Assembly (NCBI GenBank): GCA_017306245.1 | Contig: JAFKIY010000002.1 | Coordinates: 451,264 to 515,263 of the forward strand | Length of the DNA stretch: 64,000 nucleotides | Direction of reading: 5' to 3' | Source: Micrococcales bacterium | GTDB taxonomy: Bacteria; Actinomycetota; Actinomycetes; Actinomycetales; Microbacteriaceae | Shown: piece after piece, positions 1 to 7,501 of the stretch | How the letters are laid out: every line of letters begins with the position of its first letter | Numbering within the stretch: position 1 is the first letter of the stretch | The notes under the pieces: generated by a model | Databases searched by the model: none | What the model saw: the letters and a program-made list of their open reading frames with translations, nothing else | Told to the model about the DNA's origin: nothing | Position numbers and translations under genes: made by a program

Positions 1-2
1 GG

Positions 3-1547
3 CCTTGGATCGCCGGAGGCGTCGACGGGGTCCTCCAGGAATTTGAACGCGGCCTAGTCATGTCATCGGCTACGACAGGGACCTTCGCGGTTCTCAACGG
101 GCTTGTGCGCGACGCATGGGGCGCCCGCGGGGGCTCGGGGGGCTCATTGGGGTGGCCAACAGGTGATCAGGAGATCGTGGGCGGTAATCTTCAGCAACAA
201 TTCCAGAACGGAACGGTCAAAATACCGCCCACGACGGGCTTAAGCGACGCCATCGCCGCGTACTGGTTGACGGGCTCCAACTCGACCATACTGGGCAACT
301 CGCTCGCCCCGGCGGTCCCGCACACCGCCAATGGGGTGTCCGGTTGGTATCAGGTATTCCAGTACGGCATGGTCCTGTCAACTCCTACGACCGGGACTTA
401 CGCTGTTCTCAACGGCACAATGCGCAACATCTGGGGGGCACTCGGTGGTTCCGGCGGTCAGCTGGGATGGCCAACCGGAGACCAGGAGAGAGTCGCTGCA
501 GGCGCTCGACAAAAGTTTCAATTCGGAGCGATTAGCGCGCCCACACAAAGCAGTGCTTTCGCTTTGACCGGCGCCATCGCGACGTACTGGTTAAGTGGAA
601 CGAACTCTGATCGTCTCGGTGTACCGATCAGCTCCGGCATTCCGTGGACTGCAGGTGGTGTATCCGGCACATATCAAACGTTCAGCAATGGCATGGTGAT
701 GTCGTCAACTTCGACTGGCACGCTGTCTGTCATGAATGGCCCGGTTCGGAATCTTTGGGGGGCAAACGGCGGATCTGGGGGGCCATTTGGATGGCCAACG
801 TCGGAGCTGAATTCCATTTCCGGTGGTTCTCAGCAACAGTTCCAACACGGTGTCATCATTGTGCCGAATGGCGGAACTGCGGTATCAGTGATCGACCCAA
901 TTGCCGCGTACTGGTCTGGCGGATCGAATGCGTCGCTTCTTGGATTTCCTACAGCAGCCGCTCAATCTGTGACAGTGGACGGGACGGTTGTACTTTCGCA
1001 GGAGTTCGCAAGAGGCATTGCATTGTCGACATCAGGGAGTGGGACCTACGCAATCCTGAACGGCCCGATCCGAACGAGATGGGCGTCTCTTGGCGGCCTG
1101 AATGGGCCACTCGGATGGCCCACAAGCGCCCAGGAAGCGTCCGCGGGCATAGTGAGGCAGAGTTTTAATCGCGGGTTATTGTCCATCGCCTCGGGCGGGA
1201 CAGTGGTTGTCCTTTCGGGTGACTACTATGCCTATTGGAAGACGGGATCCAATGCCGCGCAAATCGGTCCCCCCACTACGTCCGCAATTCCTTGGACAGC
1301 CAGCGGCATCTCCGGGTCTTACCAAAACTTCGAGAAGGCCATCGTGATGTCATCGCCCGAGACGGGAACCCACGCGGTAATGGGCGGCTCGATCCGTACG
1401 CTCTGGGGTTCGCTTAATGGCTCTGGCGGCCCGCTCGGGTGGCCGTTAGCAGATCAGGAAACCGATTTGGAGGGCAGTCGACAGCAGTTCCAGCATGGAA
1501 CAATTGTCGTGCCGAATTCTGGCGACCCCTACGCCGTCATGAATTGA
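3..1547 (+). CDS. LGFP-repeat cell-wall protein, 5'-truncated by the window edge
   Basis: The first ATG is at position 60, but the same frame is open back to the first bases of the window. The residues before that ATG (ending GLVMSS) match later repeat units, so the gene begins upstream. The visible ~514 residues are repeats: five GW-P-(T/L) motifs about 100 residues apart, alternating with AYW-x-GSN and GVSG-Y-x-F-x-x-G half units, the pattern of LGFP repeats. In Actinobacteria this repeat is found on exported proteins and is thought to bind or anchor to the cell wall; any catalytic domain and signal peptide would be outside the window. No membrane segment or sorting motif is visible at the C-terminus. 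The family is clear; the overall function is unknown. Confidence 0.88.
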   Translation, partial: PWIAGGVDGVLQEFERGLVMSSATTGTFAVLNGLVRDAWGARGGSGGSLGWPTGDQEIVGGNLQQQFQNGTVKIPPTTGLSDAIAAYWLTGSNSTILGNSLAPAVPHTANGVSGWYQVFQYGMVLSTPTTGTYAVLNGTMRNIWGALGGSGGQLGWPTGDQERVAAGARQKFQFGAISAPTQSSAFALTGAIATYWLSGTNSDRLGVPISSGIPWTAGGVSGTYQTFSNGMVMSSTSTGTLSVMNGPVRNLWGANGGSGGPFGWPTSELNSISGGSQQQFQHGVIIVPNGGTAVSVIDPIAAYWSGGSNASLLGFPTAAAQSVTVDGTVVLSQEFARGIALSTSGSGTYAILNGPIRTRWASLGGLNGPLGWPTSAQEASAGIVRQSFNRGLLSIASGGTVVVLSGDYYAYWKTGSNAAQIGPPTTSAIPWTASGISGSYQNFEKAIVMSSPETGTHAVMGGSIRTLWGSLNGSGGPLGWPLADQETDLEGSRQQFQHGTIVVPNSGDPYAVMN

Positions 1548-1606
1548 CAGCCACCTACAAATGGAAATCGGCTCCGAAAATTGAGCTGCTCGAGCGCGAG
1601 GATTCA

Positions 1607-2779
1607 ATGAGAAATGACACACCGGCTTTTTCTGAGCCGTTGCACGTGGGTCGGCCGAACTTAGCGAGCCCCGAAAAATTCATCGAACTCGTGAACGGTG
1701 CGCTGAGCCGGAAGTGGCTTTCAAACGATGGCCCCCTGGTGCGTGAGTTGGAAGCGCAAGTGGCCAACTACTTGGGGGTCAAACACTGTGTCGCGATCAC
1801 GAATGGCACAATTGCACTGGAAATCGCGATCAAAGTCGCTGGGTTAACCGGCGAGGTAATCGTCCCTTCGTGGACTTTCATCGCAACGGTACACGCCTTG
1901 CGATGGCTGGGCGTCACACCGGTCTTCGCGGACATCGACCCAGAGACTCACTGCCTGGACCCCGAATCGGTGCGGCGAAAGATTACCGACCGTACGACGG
2001 GGATCCTTGCCGTACACCTATGGGGACGTCCAGCGCCGGTCGCGGAACTGGAGGCAGTCGCCCGCGAACGCAGCCTGACGTTGATATACGATGCCGCGCA
2101 TGCCTTCGGAGTTTCGGCGGAGGACAAGATGATTGGCAACTTCGGTAAGGCCGAGATACTGAGCTTTCACGCGACAAAGTTTTTCAACGCGATCGAGGGT
2201 GGCGCAATTGTCACGAACGACGATGAATTCGCAACGCGTGCAAGGCTCATGCGAAATTTCGGCTTCGTCGGTGAAGACCACGTGGTTATTGAAGGTACGA
2301 ACGGCAAGATGTCCGAGATTTCTGCCGCAATGGGATTGGCAAACTTTGGCGGTCTCGCCGATCTCATTGACGTCAACCGAGCAAACTACGACGCGTACGT
2401 CAGGGGCGTCTCAGGACTTCCTGGGCTGCGCGTTCTGGAAATTGACGCACGTCATCTCAGCAACTACCAATATGTTGTCTTGCTGGTCGAAGAAGACTGC
2501 CCTGCGACACGCGATGACATACTTGCCGAATTGCGGCGGAACAATGTCCTCGCCCGCCGCTATTTCTGGCCCGCCTGCCATCGAATGGAGCCTTACAAGT
2601 CTCTTGACCCAGAGGCAGGTGCCGACCTTCCTGAAACTGAGCGCATTTCTGACCAAGTCGTGGTTCTTCCAACTGGCACCGCCGTAAATGTTGATGAAAT
2701 CGGCGTCATCGTCGACATCCTGCGCAACACTGTCGAAGCCAGCGTCAACCATCGAACAGGCGGGACCGACGGGGCATGA
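1607..2779 (+). CDS. DegT/DnrJ/EryC1 sugar-nucleotide aminotransferase (VioA/FdtB-like)
   Basis: This is a PLP-dependent aminotransferase of about 390 residues that would convert a 4-keto sugar nucleotide into a 4-amino sugar. The Schiff-base lysine is K191 in SFHATKFFNAIEGG, a signature resembling VioA/FdtB-type dTDP-4-amino-4,6-dideoxyhexose transaminases, and the PLP-ring aspartate is D162 in YDAAHAFG. The frame is open back to 1439, but ATG 1607 is preferred: it follows a GCGAGGA ribosome-binding site and begins at the usual family N-terminus, just after the LGFP gene ends. Its stop overlaps the next start (ATGA at 2776-2779), so it is translationally coupled to the GT56 gene. Base composition is less GC-rich than the genes beyond 4.7 kb. 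The family is certain; the exact sugar is inferred from the neighbours. Confidence 0.88.
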   Translation: MRNDTPAFSEPLHVGRPNLASPEKFIELVNGALSRKWLSNDGPLVRELEAQVANYLGVKHCVAITNGTIALEIAIKVAGLTGEVIVPSWTFIATVHALRWLGVTPVFADIDPETHCLDPESVRRKITDRTTGILAVHLWGRPAPVAELEAVARERSLTLIYDAAHAFGVSAEDKMIGNFGKAEILSFHATKFFNAIEGGAIVTNDDEFATRARLMRNFGFVGEDHVVIEGTNGKMSEISAAMGLANFGGLADLIDVNRANYDAYVRGVSGLPGLRVLEIDARHLSNYQYVVLLVEEDCPATRDDILAELRRNNVLARRYFWPACHRMEPYKSLDPEAGADLPETERISDQVVVLPTGTAVNVDEIGVIVDILRNTVEASVNHRTGGTDGA

Positions 2780-3891
2780 CGCTGCCCATAGTGCATGTAA
2801 TCACGTCGCCGTCGTTTATCAATTTCGTCGCGTCAGTTTTTGAAGAGGTCGCCCTTGGTGGAAACGCTATCGCAGCAGTAAACGTTTCCGCTCGTGAACT
2901 TAGTGTGCCGAATACCGCAAGAGTGGAGAGTTTCACGAGCGCCGGACCGGACCTAGCTCGCCTTCAGGAGTTGATTTTGGAGAGTCGGGTTGCCATTTTC
3001 CACAACGTGTCACCCGGAATCGCCAAAGTACTGGCCCATGCCCCGCCGTCGGTGTTGCGCGTGTGGAGCGGCTGGGGTGGGGATTACTACGGATCCACTT
3101 TCGACAGCAATGCAAGGTTGCTGGGGCCGAGAACGCGGCGCCTAGTTAATAGCACTGTGCGTCCCACATTCTGGGCGGGGCGCGCTGTACATGCTCTGCG
3201 GTATCAGCCCAAGTTGCAGGCTGCGGCGCGTTCCACCGACGTTTTCTCAGCACCAGTGCCGACAGATCTTCACGTTTTCCAGAATCGATTCGCCGGGTTC
3301 GGTGGGCGGTACAGTCAACTCAATTACGTCAGCGTTGAGGACTCCATTGCGAGCGGAGGGGATCGGGCGGTCGGGCCCGACATTCTCGTGGGCAATTCAG
3401 CGGCCCCCGCGAATAACCATGTCGAGGTGTTTGAGCTACTCGCCCGCAGTAATTTGACGGGGAGACGCGTGTTCGTTCCCCTTAGCTACGGAAACCCGTT
3501 TTATGCGGCGTTGGTTCGTCGTGCCGGGCACGAGTTGCTTGGCGATCGCTTTGTGCCTATAACCGAGTTTCTGCCTTTGAAGGAATACAACGAACTGCTA
3601 GCCCAATGTGGAATCGTAATGATGGGCTCCCAACGGCAAATGGCGCTCGGGAACATCCTGCGCGCGGTTTGGCAAGGGGCCCATGTCGCCCTTGACCCCC
3701 GCAATCCAATCTTCGAATACCTACGAGACCGAGGAGCAACTGTGATGCTCCTCGACGATATCGCCGCAAACGGCCTGCCGACGGAAGCAGTTTCCGCAGC
3801 TCGTGTGGAGATGAATCGCGCGTTTCTCGATGAATATTGGAGCCGCCGTGTGGCCATCCACAATGCCCGCGCGCTCATCGACCTAGTGTGA
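2776..3891 (+). CDS. GT56-family (WecF-like) 4-acetamido-4,6-dideoxyhexose transferase
   Basis: The 371-residue protein resembles TDP-Fuc4NAc:lipid transferases (GT56, WecF). It shows VGNSAAPANNHVEVF (residues about 207-221), VPLSYGNPFYAA (about 236-247) and a C-terminal stretch around RQMALGNILRAVWQGAHVAL, all in the order seen in that family. WecF-type enzymes act at the inner face of the membrane, moving a 4-acetamido-4,6-dideoxy sugar from its dTDP form to an undecaprenyl-linked acceptor. The start overlaps the aminotransferase stop by four bases. With the aminotransferase before it and the acyltransferase after it on the other strand, all three steps from 4-keto sugar to glycosidic bond could be local. 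The family is best known from enterobacterial common antigen; the acceptor here is unknown. Confidence 0.75.
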   Translation: MTLPIVHVITSPSFINFVASVFEEVALGGNAIAAVNVSARELSVPNTARVESFTSAGPDLARLQELILESRVAIFHNVSPGIAKVLAHAPPSVLRVWSGWGGDYYGSTFDSNARLLGPRTRRLVNSTVRPTFWAGRAVHALRYQPKLQAAARSTDVFSAPVPTDLHVFQNRFAGFGGRYSQLNYVSVEDSIASGGDRAVGPDILVGNSAAPANNHVEVFELLARSNLTGRRVFVPLSYGNPFYAALVRRAGHELLGDRFVPITEFLPLKEYNELLAQCGIVMMGSQRQMALGNILRAVWQGAHVALDPRNPIFEYLRDRGATVMLLDDIAANGLPTEAVSAARVEMNRAFLDEYWSRRVAIHNARALIDLV

Positions 3892-3898
3892 CGTAAGT

Positions 3899-4432
3899 TC
3901 AGTTTCCACCGTCGCGGTGAACAGCCTCAAATGACCGCGCGCCGGCAAGGACGGCCTTGGCATTTCGCTCCCGATGCCGGCGGTTGCCAATGTAAACCCC
4001 CCACGGCTGGAGGTCCCGAGTTACTACGGAATTTGCCCCCACGACCGCTCCCTCGCCAACAGTTACGCCTGGCAATACAACCGCGTTCGCGCCAATAATG
4101 CAGAATCGACCGATAGAAATTGGAGCACGCAAGGCATTCCGGTATTCCGCAGGAACGGTGGAGTTGCCGAAGCCACCGTGAATGAAATCGTCGGTCCCGG
4201 TAAGTAACCGGGCACCCTGCGATACTGCGGCAAAGTCTCCAATGTCAACGCGCGCCCCGCCGGTAATGGAAGCAAAGCACGCGATGTGGACATAGTCCCC
4301 GATGGAAATCGTGTCGCGCGCGACGATTAGCGTGAAGTCGTCAATGAGGACAGGCGCGCCGAATCTTATATTCTCCGCGCCGATGACCTTTGCGCTGTCG
4401 TATACGGTGACGCCGGCGGGGAAACCTTGCAT
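3899..4432 (-). CDS. hexapeptide-repeat (left-handed beta-helix) acyltransferase
   Basis: The 177-residue protein has the I/V-G-x-x hexapeptide periodicity of LbH transferases: IGAENIRFGAPVLIDDF, ISIGDYVHI and VDIGDFAAVSQGARL near the N-terminus, then ISIGRFCIIGANAVVLPGVTVGEGAVVGANSVVTRDL. Such enzymes use acetyl-CoA or another acyl-CoA to modify a sugar hydroxyl or amine. The convergent GT56 gene ends 8 bases away, so N-acetylation of the amino sugar made by the 1607 gene is the natural guess, but O-acetylation cannot be excluded. It stands alone on the minus strand, separated from the next minus-strand genes by about 300 non-coding bases. Confidence 0.8.
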   Translation of the reverse strand: MQGFPAGVTVYDSAKVIGAENIRFGAPVLIDDFTLIVARDTISIGDYVHIACFASITGGARVDIGDFAAVSQGARLLTGTDDFIHGGFGNSTVPAEYRNALRAPISIGRFCIIGANAVVLPGVTVGEGAVVGANSVVTRDLQPWGVYIGNRRHRERNAKAVLAGARSFEAVHRDGGN

Positions 4433-4736
4433 GGCTCAACATTAACGTCAAATCTGAAGCCGGGCATCAGGTGAGGGAACTCCCTCGAATTCCTGGAGTT
4501 CGAGTTCCGAGATGCGAGCTCTAATTACGGCAAATATCAGATGCCTCACACACCAAGGAAAGCCGGCCAATCTACCGAGCCGTGGCCTACTTCCAAGGCC
4601 AAGTCGGCAATTGGCCCTTCGGCAGACCATGCACCTGGTGGCGGCGACAGCTTGATTCCCCGATGCCAAACCCGCGCTTCCGCAGCCACCAGATCAGCGT
4701 GCCCGGGGGATCACCTTTGGCTAGCGTTGAATTGAG
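4433..4736 (-). other. non-coding gap between two glycan gene sets, possibly a decayed gene
   Basis: No convincing gene lies in these 304 bases. Short frames exist on both strands, but none shows a family motif, good codon bias or a ribosome-binding site. The minus strand reads GTLIWWLRKRGFGIG near 4700 and then meets several stops, which would fit a decayed coding remnant but proves nothing. The gap coincides with the shift from the lower-GC genes on its left to the high-GC genes on its right. Confidence 0.4.
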
Positions 4737-5717
4737 TTATTGGACCCGGCGGTCGATGCCATCTTCCACCATGAGTTGGGCGATTTCGACGACGCGCGTG
4801 CCTTCCGTCAGGGTCACAATTCCCCGGGGTTCGCCGGCGAGAACCGAGTCGCGGAACGCCTCATGTTCTGCAAGGAGCGGCTCCTTGCGCTCCAGAGCGA
4901 AGCGCGTCATGTCGCCTTCCGAGACGCCCCGGAAAGCTGCCGCCTGGTCCCACGCCACCTGGATGCGCCCATTCTGGAAGTGCGTGAGATCCGCGCTGAG
5001 CGTGTCCGCCACGAGAACGCCTTTCTCACCCGAAATGATGGTCACCCGTTCCTTGAACGGGGTGAGCCAGTTCACGACGTGCGAGGTGATCGCACCGCCG
5101 GAGAGCGTGCCCACCGCAACCACCATGTCCTCGTGCGGTCGACCGCTGCGCAGCGTGGTGCGCGCATTCACGGAAACGAAATCCTGCTGCGCGACCCACG
5201 CGGTCAGGTCGATATCGTGCGAGGCGAGATCCTTGATGACACCCACATCGGCGATACGGCCGGGGAAAGGCCCCTGGCGCCGCGTTGCAATCTGGTAGAT
5301 CTCCCCGATGAGGCCATCCTCGATGCGCTGCCGGGCGGCCTGAAGCGCTGGGTTGTAGCGTTCGATGTGGCCCACCCCGCCGATGAGCCCCTTCGCGGCG
5401 AAAAGGTCCCGCAGAACCGTCGCATCCGCGGTCGTGGAGGCGACGGGCTTCTCGATGAGAGCGTGTATGCCGGCCTCGGCGAGAAGCGTGCCCATCTCGA
5501 GGTGGAACGCAGTAGGGGTCGCGACCACGGCGTAGTCGAGACCGAGTGCGAGAAATTGTTTCAGATCGTGAATCACCGGGCTGTCGTGCACGAAGTCCGG
5601 AGTGCTGTCAGCCGGATCAAATGCGCCCACGAACTCGACGCCGTCGAGGCTGTCGAGCACTCGCGCATGGTTGCGGCCCATCATCCCCAGGCCCAGAACC
5701 CCGGCCCGCAACGCCAT
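4737..5717 (-). CDS. Gfo/Idh/MocA sugar-nucleotide 3-dehydrogenase (WlbA/WbpB-like)
   Basis: This is an NAD(P)-dependent oxidoreductase of 326 residues. It has an N-terminal Rossmann motif GVLGLGMMGRNH (residues 6-17), the family EKP motif with catalytic lysine K90, and ASHDIDL carrying the usual histidine (H167). With a WbpE-like aminotransferase and a WbpD-like acyltransferase directly upstream in the same operon, it best fits the enzyme that oxidises C3 of UDP-GlcNAcA on the way to UDP-2,3-diacetamido-2,3-dideoxy-uronic acid. Its start codon shares one base with the stop of the aminotransferase (TGATG at 5719-5715). The 6-dehydrogenase that would make UDP-GlcNAcA is not in the window. Confidence 0.85.
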   Translation of the reverse strand: MALRAGVLGLGMMGRNHARVLDSLDGVEFVGAFDPADSTPDFVHDSPVIHDLKQFLALGLDYAVVATPTAFHLEMGTLLAEAGIHALIEKPVASTTADATVLRDLFAAKGLIGGVGHIERYNPALQAARQRIEDGLIGEIYQIATRRQGPFPGRIADVGVIKDLASHDIDLTAWVAQQDFVSVNARTTLRSGRPHEDMVVAVGTLSGGAITSHVVNWLTPFKERVTIISGEKGVLVADTLSADLTHFQNGRIQVAWDQAAAFRGVSEGDMTRFALERKEPLLAEHEAFRDSVLAGEPRGIVTLTEGTRVVEIAQLMVEDGIDRRVQ

Positions 5718-6793
5718 CAGGCGCCAGCCTTCGCCACCGCGTTCACGGTCTCCACGATCGTCGCCAGTTCGTCGTCAGTGAGCGACGGGTACACCGGCAG
5801 CGACAGAACCTCTCCCGCGACTCGCTCCGTGACGGGGAGGTCAAGGTCGAGGCCGAAGGACGGGAGCCGGTGGATCGGCGTCGGATAGTACACTCCATTG
5901 CCGACTCCGCGCTTCGACAGTTCCTCCGCAAAGGCGTCGCGATCGTGGTCGACAATCCGCACCGTGTACTGGTGGTAAACGTGCACTGCGCCAGGCGCAG
6001 TCGGCGGGGTCACAACACCCGTGAGGTTCTCGTTGAGGAAGGCAGCATTGGCTTGCCGTTTCGCCGTCCATCCGGCAAGTTTCGACAACTGGACGCGGCC
6101 GATTGCGGCATGGATGTCGGTCATCCGCATGTTGAAGCCGATGACCTCGTTCTCGTACCGGCGCTCCATCCCCTGGTTGCGCAGCATCCGCGCCTGGCGC
6201 TCCAGCTGCTCCAAACCCGTCGTGATCATCCCGCCTTCACCCGACATCATGTTCTTGGTGGGGTAGAACGAAAAGGAGCCCGCAACGCCCCAGGCCCCGA
6301 CCGGGATTCCGTCCACAGACGCCGCATGGGCCTGAGCGGCATCCTCGTAAATCTGCAGGTCGTGCCTGTCGGCGATCGCCTTCAACGCCACGAGATCGGA
6401 AGGATGCCCGTACAGGTGCACCGGCATGATCGCCCTGGTGCGCGGGGTGATGGCCGCCTCCACGGCGGCCGGATTGATCGAGAAGTAGTCGGTCTCGATG
6501 TCGACGAAAACCGGAGTCGCACCGGTGAGGCTCACCGCGTTCGCCGTAGCGGCGAAGCTGAACGAAGGCACGATAACCTCGTCGCCCGGGCCGACCCCGC
6601 CGGCGAGAAATGCCAGATGGAGCGCAGAGGTGCCCGAATTGAGGGCGATGCAGCGGCGTCCGCCCACGATGGCCGCGAATTCGCTCTCGAAAGCGGCGAC
6701 CTCCGGACCTTGCGCGAGCATCCCCGATCGAAGCACCCGATCGACGGCGGCACGCTCGTCTTCGCCGATCTCCGGACGGGCAGCAGGAATCAT
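5717..6793 (-). CDS. DegT-family aminotransferase (WlbC/WbpE-like)
   Basis: This PLP-dependent aminotransferase of 358 residues would aminate the 3-keto intermediate made by the dehydrogenase downstream. The PLP lysine is K180 in SFSFYPTKNM, typical of the WbpE/WlbC branch and different from the SFHATK form of the aminotransferase at 1607. Other landmarks are ALNSGTSALHL (PLP phosphate binding), MPVHLYGHP and YEDAAQAHAA with D151. The start overlaps the stop of the acyltransferase gene by four bases (ATGA at 6793-6790), and the stop shares a base with the next start, so the three genes form a tight operon. Confidence 0.87.
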   Translation of the reverse strand: MIPAARPEIGEDERAAVDRVLRSGMLAQGPEVAAFESEFAAIVGGRRCIALNSGTSALHLAFLAGGVGPGDEVIVPSFSFAATANAVSLTGATPVFVDIETDYFSINPAAVEAAITPRTRAIMPVHLYGHPSDLVALKAIADRHDLQIYEDAAQAHAASVDGIPVGAWGVAGSFSFYPTKNMMSGEGGMITTGLEQLERQARMLRNQGMERRYENEVIGFNMRMTDIHAAIGRVQLSKLAGWTAKRQANAAFLNENLTGVVTPPTAPGAVHVYHQYTVRIVDHDRDAFAEELSKRGVGNGVYYPTPIHRLPSFGLDLDLPVTERVAGEVLSLPVYPSLTDDELATIVETVNAVAKAGA

Positions 6794-7401
6794 TGGTTCT
6801 CCACCTCAACTAGCGCATCGGGCGCCACTTCACGATACAGCGAGCCCGTCACCGGGCACTCCCACAACTCATCCGCCCTGCGCTGCAGCGGGTGGCCGGC
6901 GGTTCCAACCCAGCCAACGCGGCGCGCCGGACTGCCGACAACGAGCGCGAAGTCCGGAACATCCTTCACCACGACGGCGCCCGAACCCACAAGCGCCCAC
7001 CTGCCGATCGTCACCGGCGCGATGCACGTCGCGCTCGCGCCGATCGACGCGCCCTCATGGATGTCCACACCCACCGGTTCCCAGTCGTCGGCCGACTTCG
7101 GGGAGCCGTCCGCATTGATCGCGCGAGGGAAATGGTCGTTCGTCAAAACGACAGCAGGGCCGATGAAGACACCGCGGGCAAGGCGGGCGGGCTCATAGAC
7201 GAGCGCATAATTCTGAATTTTGCAGTTTTCGCCGACCTCGACGCCCGTCCCGACGTACGCGCCGCGCCCGATCACGCAATTCGCGCCGATGTTCGCGTTC
7301 TCCCTGACCTGCGCGTAGTGCCACACCTTGGAGCCTTCGGCGATGGTGGCGCTTGGTGCGACATCCGCGGTGTCGTGAACGAAGCCAGCATGCGCGGCCA
7401 T
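6790..7401 (-). CDS. hexapeptide acyltransferase (WlbB/WbpD-like N-acetyltransferase)
   Basis: This is a left-handed beta-helix transferase of about 203 residues, and the first gene of the wlb-like operon. It reads MAAHAGFVHDTADVAPSATI and continues with hexapeptide turns such as GANCVIGRGAYVG and FIGPAVVLTNDHFPRA, the arrangement of WbpD/WlbB enzymes that N-acetylate the new C3 amino group. The frame is open to 7680, but ATG 7401 is chosen because it has a GGGGAG ribosome-binding site and the family's normal N-terminus. The C-terminal tail after the helix contains a CPVTG-like segment. A divergent flippase starts 100 bases upstream, so the gap 7402-7501 should hold both promoters. Confidence 0.85.
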   Translation of the reverse strand: MAAHAGFVHDTADVAPSATIAEGSKVWHYAQVRENANIGANCVIGRGAYVGTGVEVGENCKIQNYALVYEPARLARGVFIGPAVVLTNDHFPRAINADGSPKSADDWEPVGVDIHEGASIGASATCIAPVTIGRWALVGSGAVVVKDVPDFALVVGSPARRVGWVGTAGHPLQRRADELWECPVTGSLYREVAPDALVEVENQ

Positions 7402-7466
7402 GGAGACTCCCCGGGGATTGGAATGCGAACAGTTCCCCATATTAGTCGTGCGGGTGCCCGGGCTTT

Positions 7467-7501
7467 CTGACACCGTGCCACGTGCGCCATACACTGGCAC
7501 C
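7467..7501 (+). promoter_or_regulatory. promoter of the flippase gene, leaderless
   Basis: The -35 box CTGACA (7467-7472), a 17-base spacer and the -10 box TACACT (7490-7495) end 6 bases before GTG 7502. Transcription would therefore begin at or beside the start codon. Confidence 0.6.

Noticed and set aside
4448..4735. Short frames on both strands in the 4.4-4.7 kb gap
   Set aside because: No ribosome-binding site, poor composition and no recognisable family motif.
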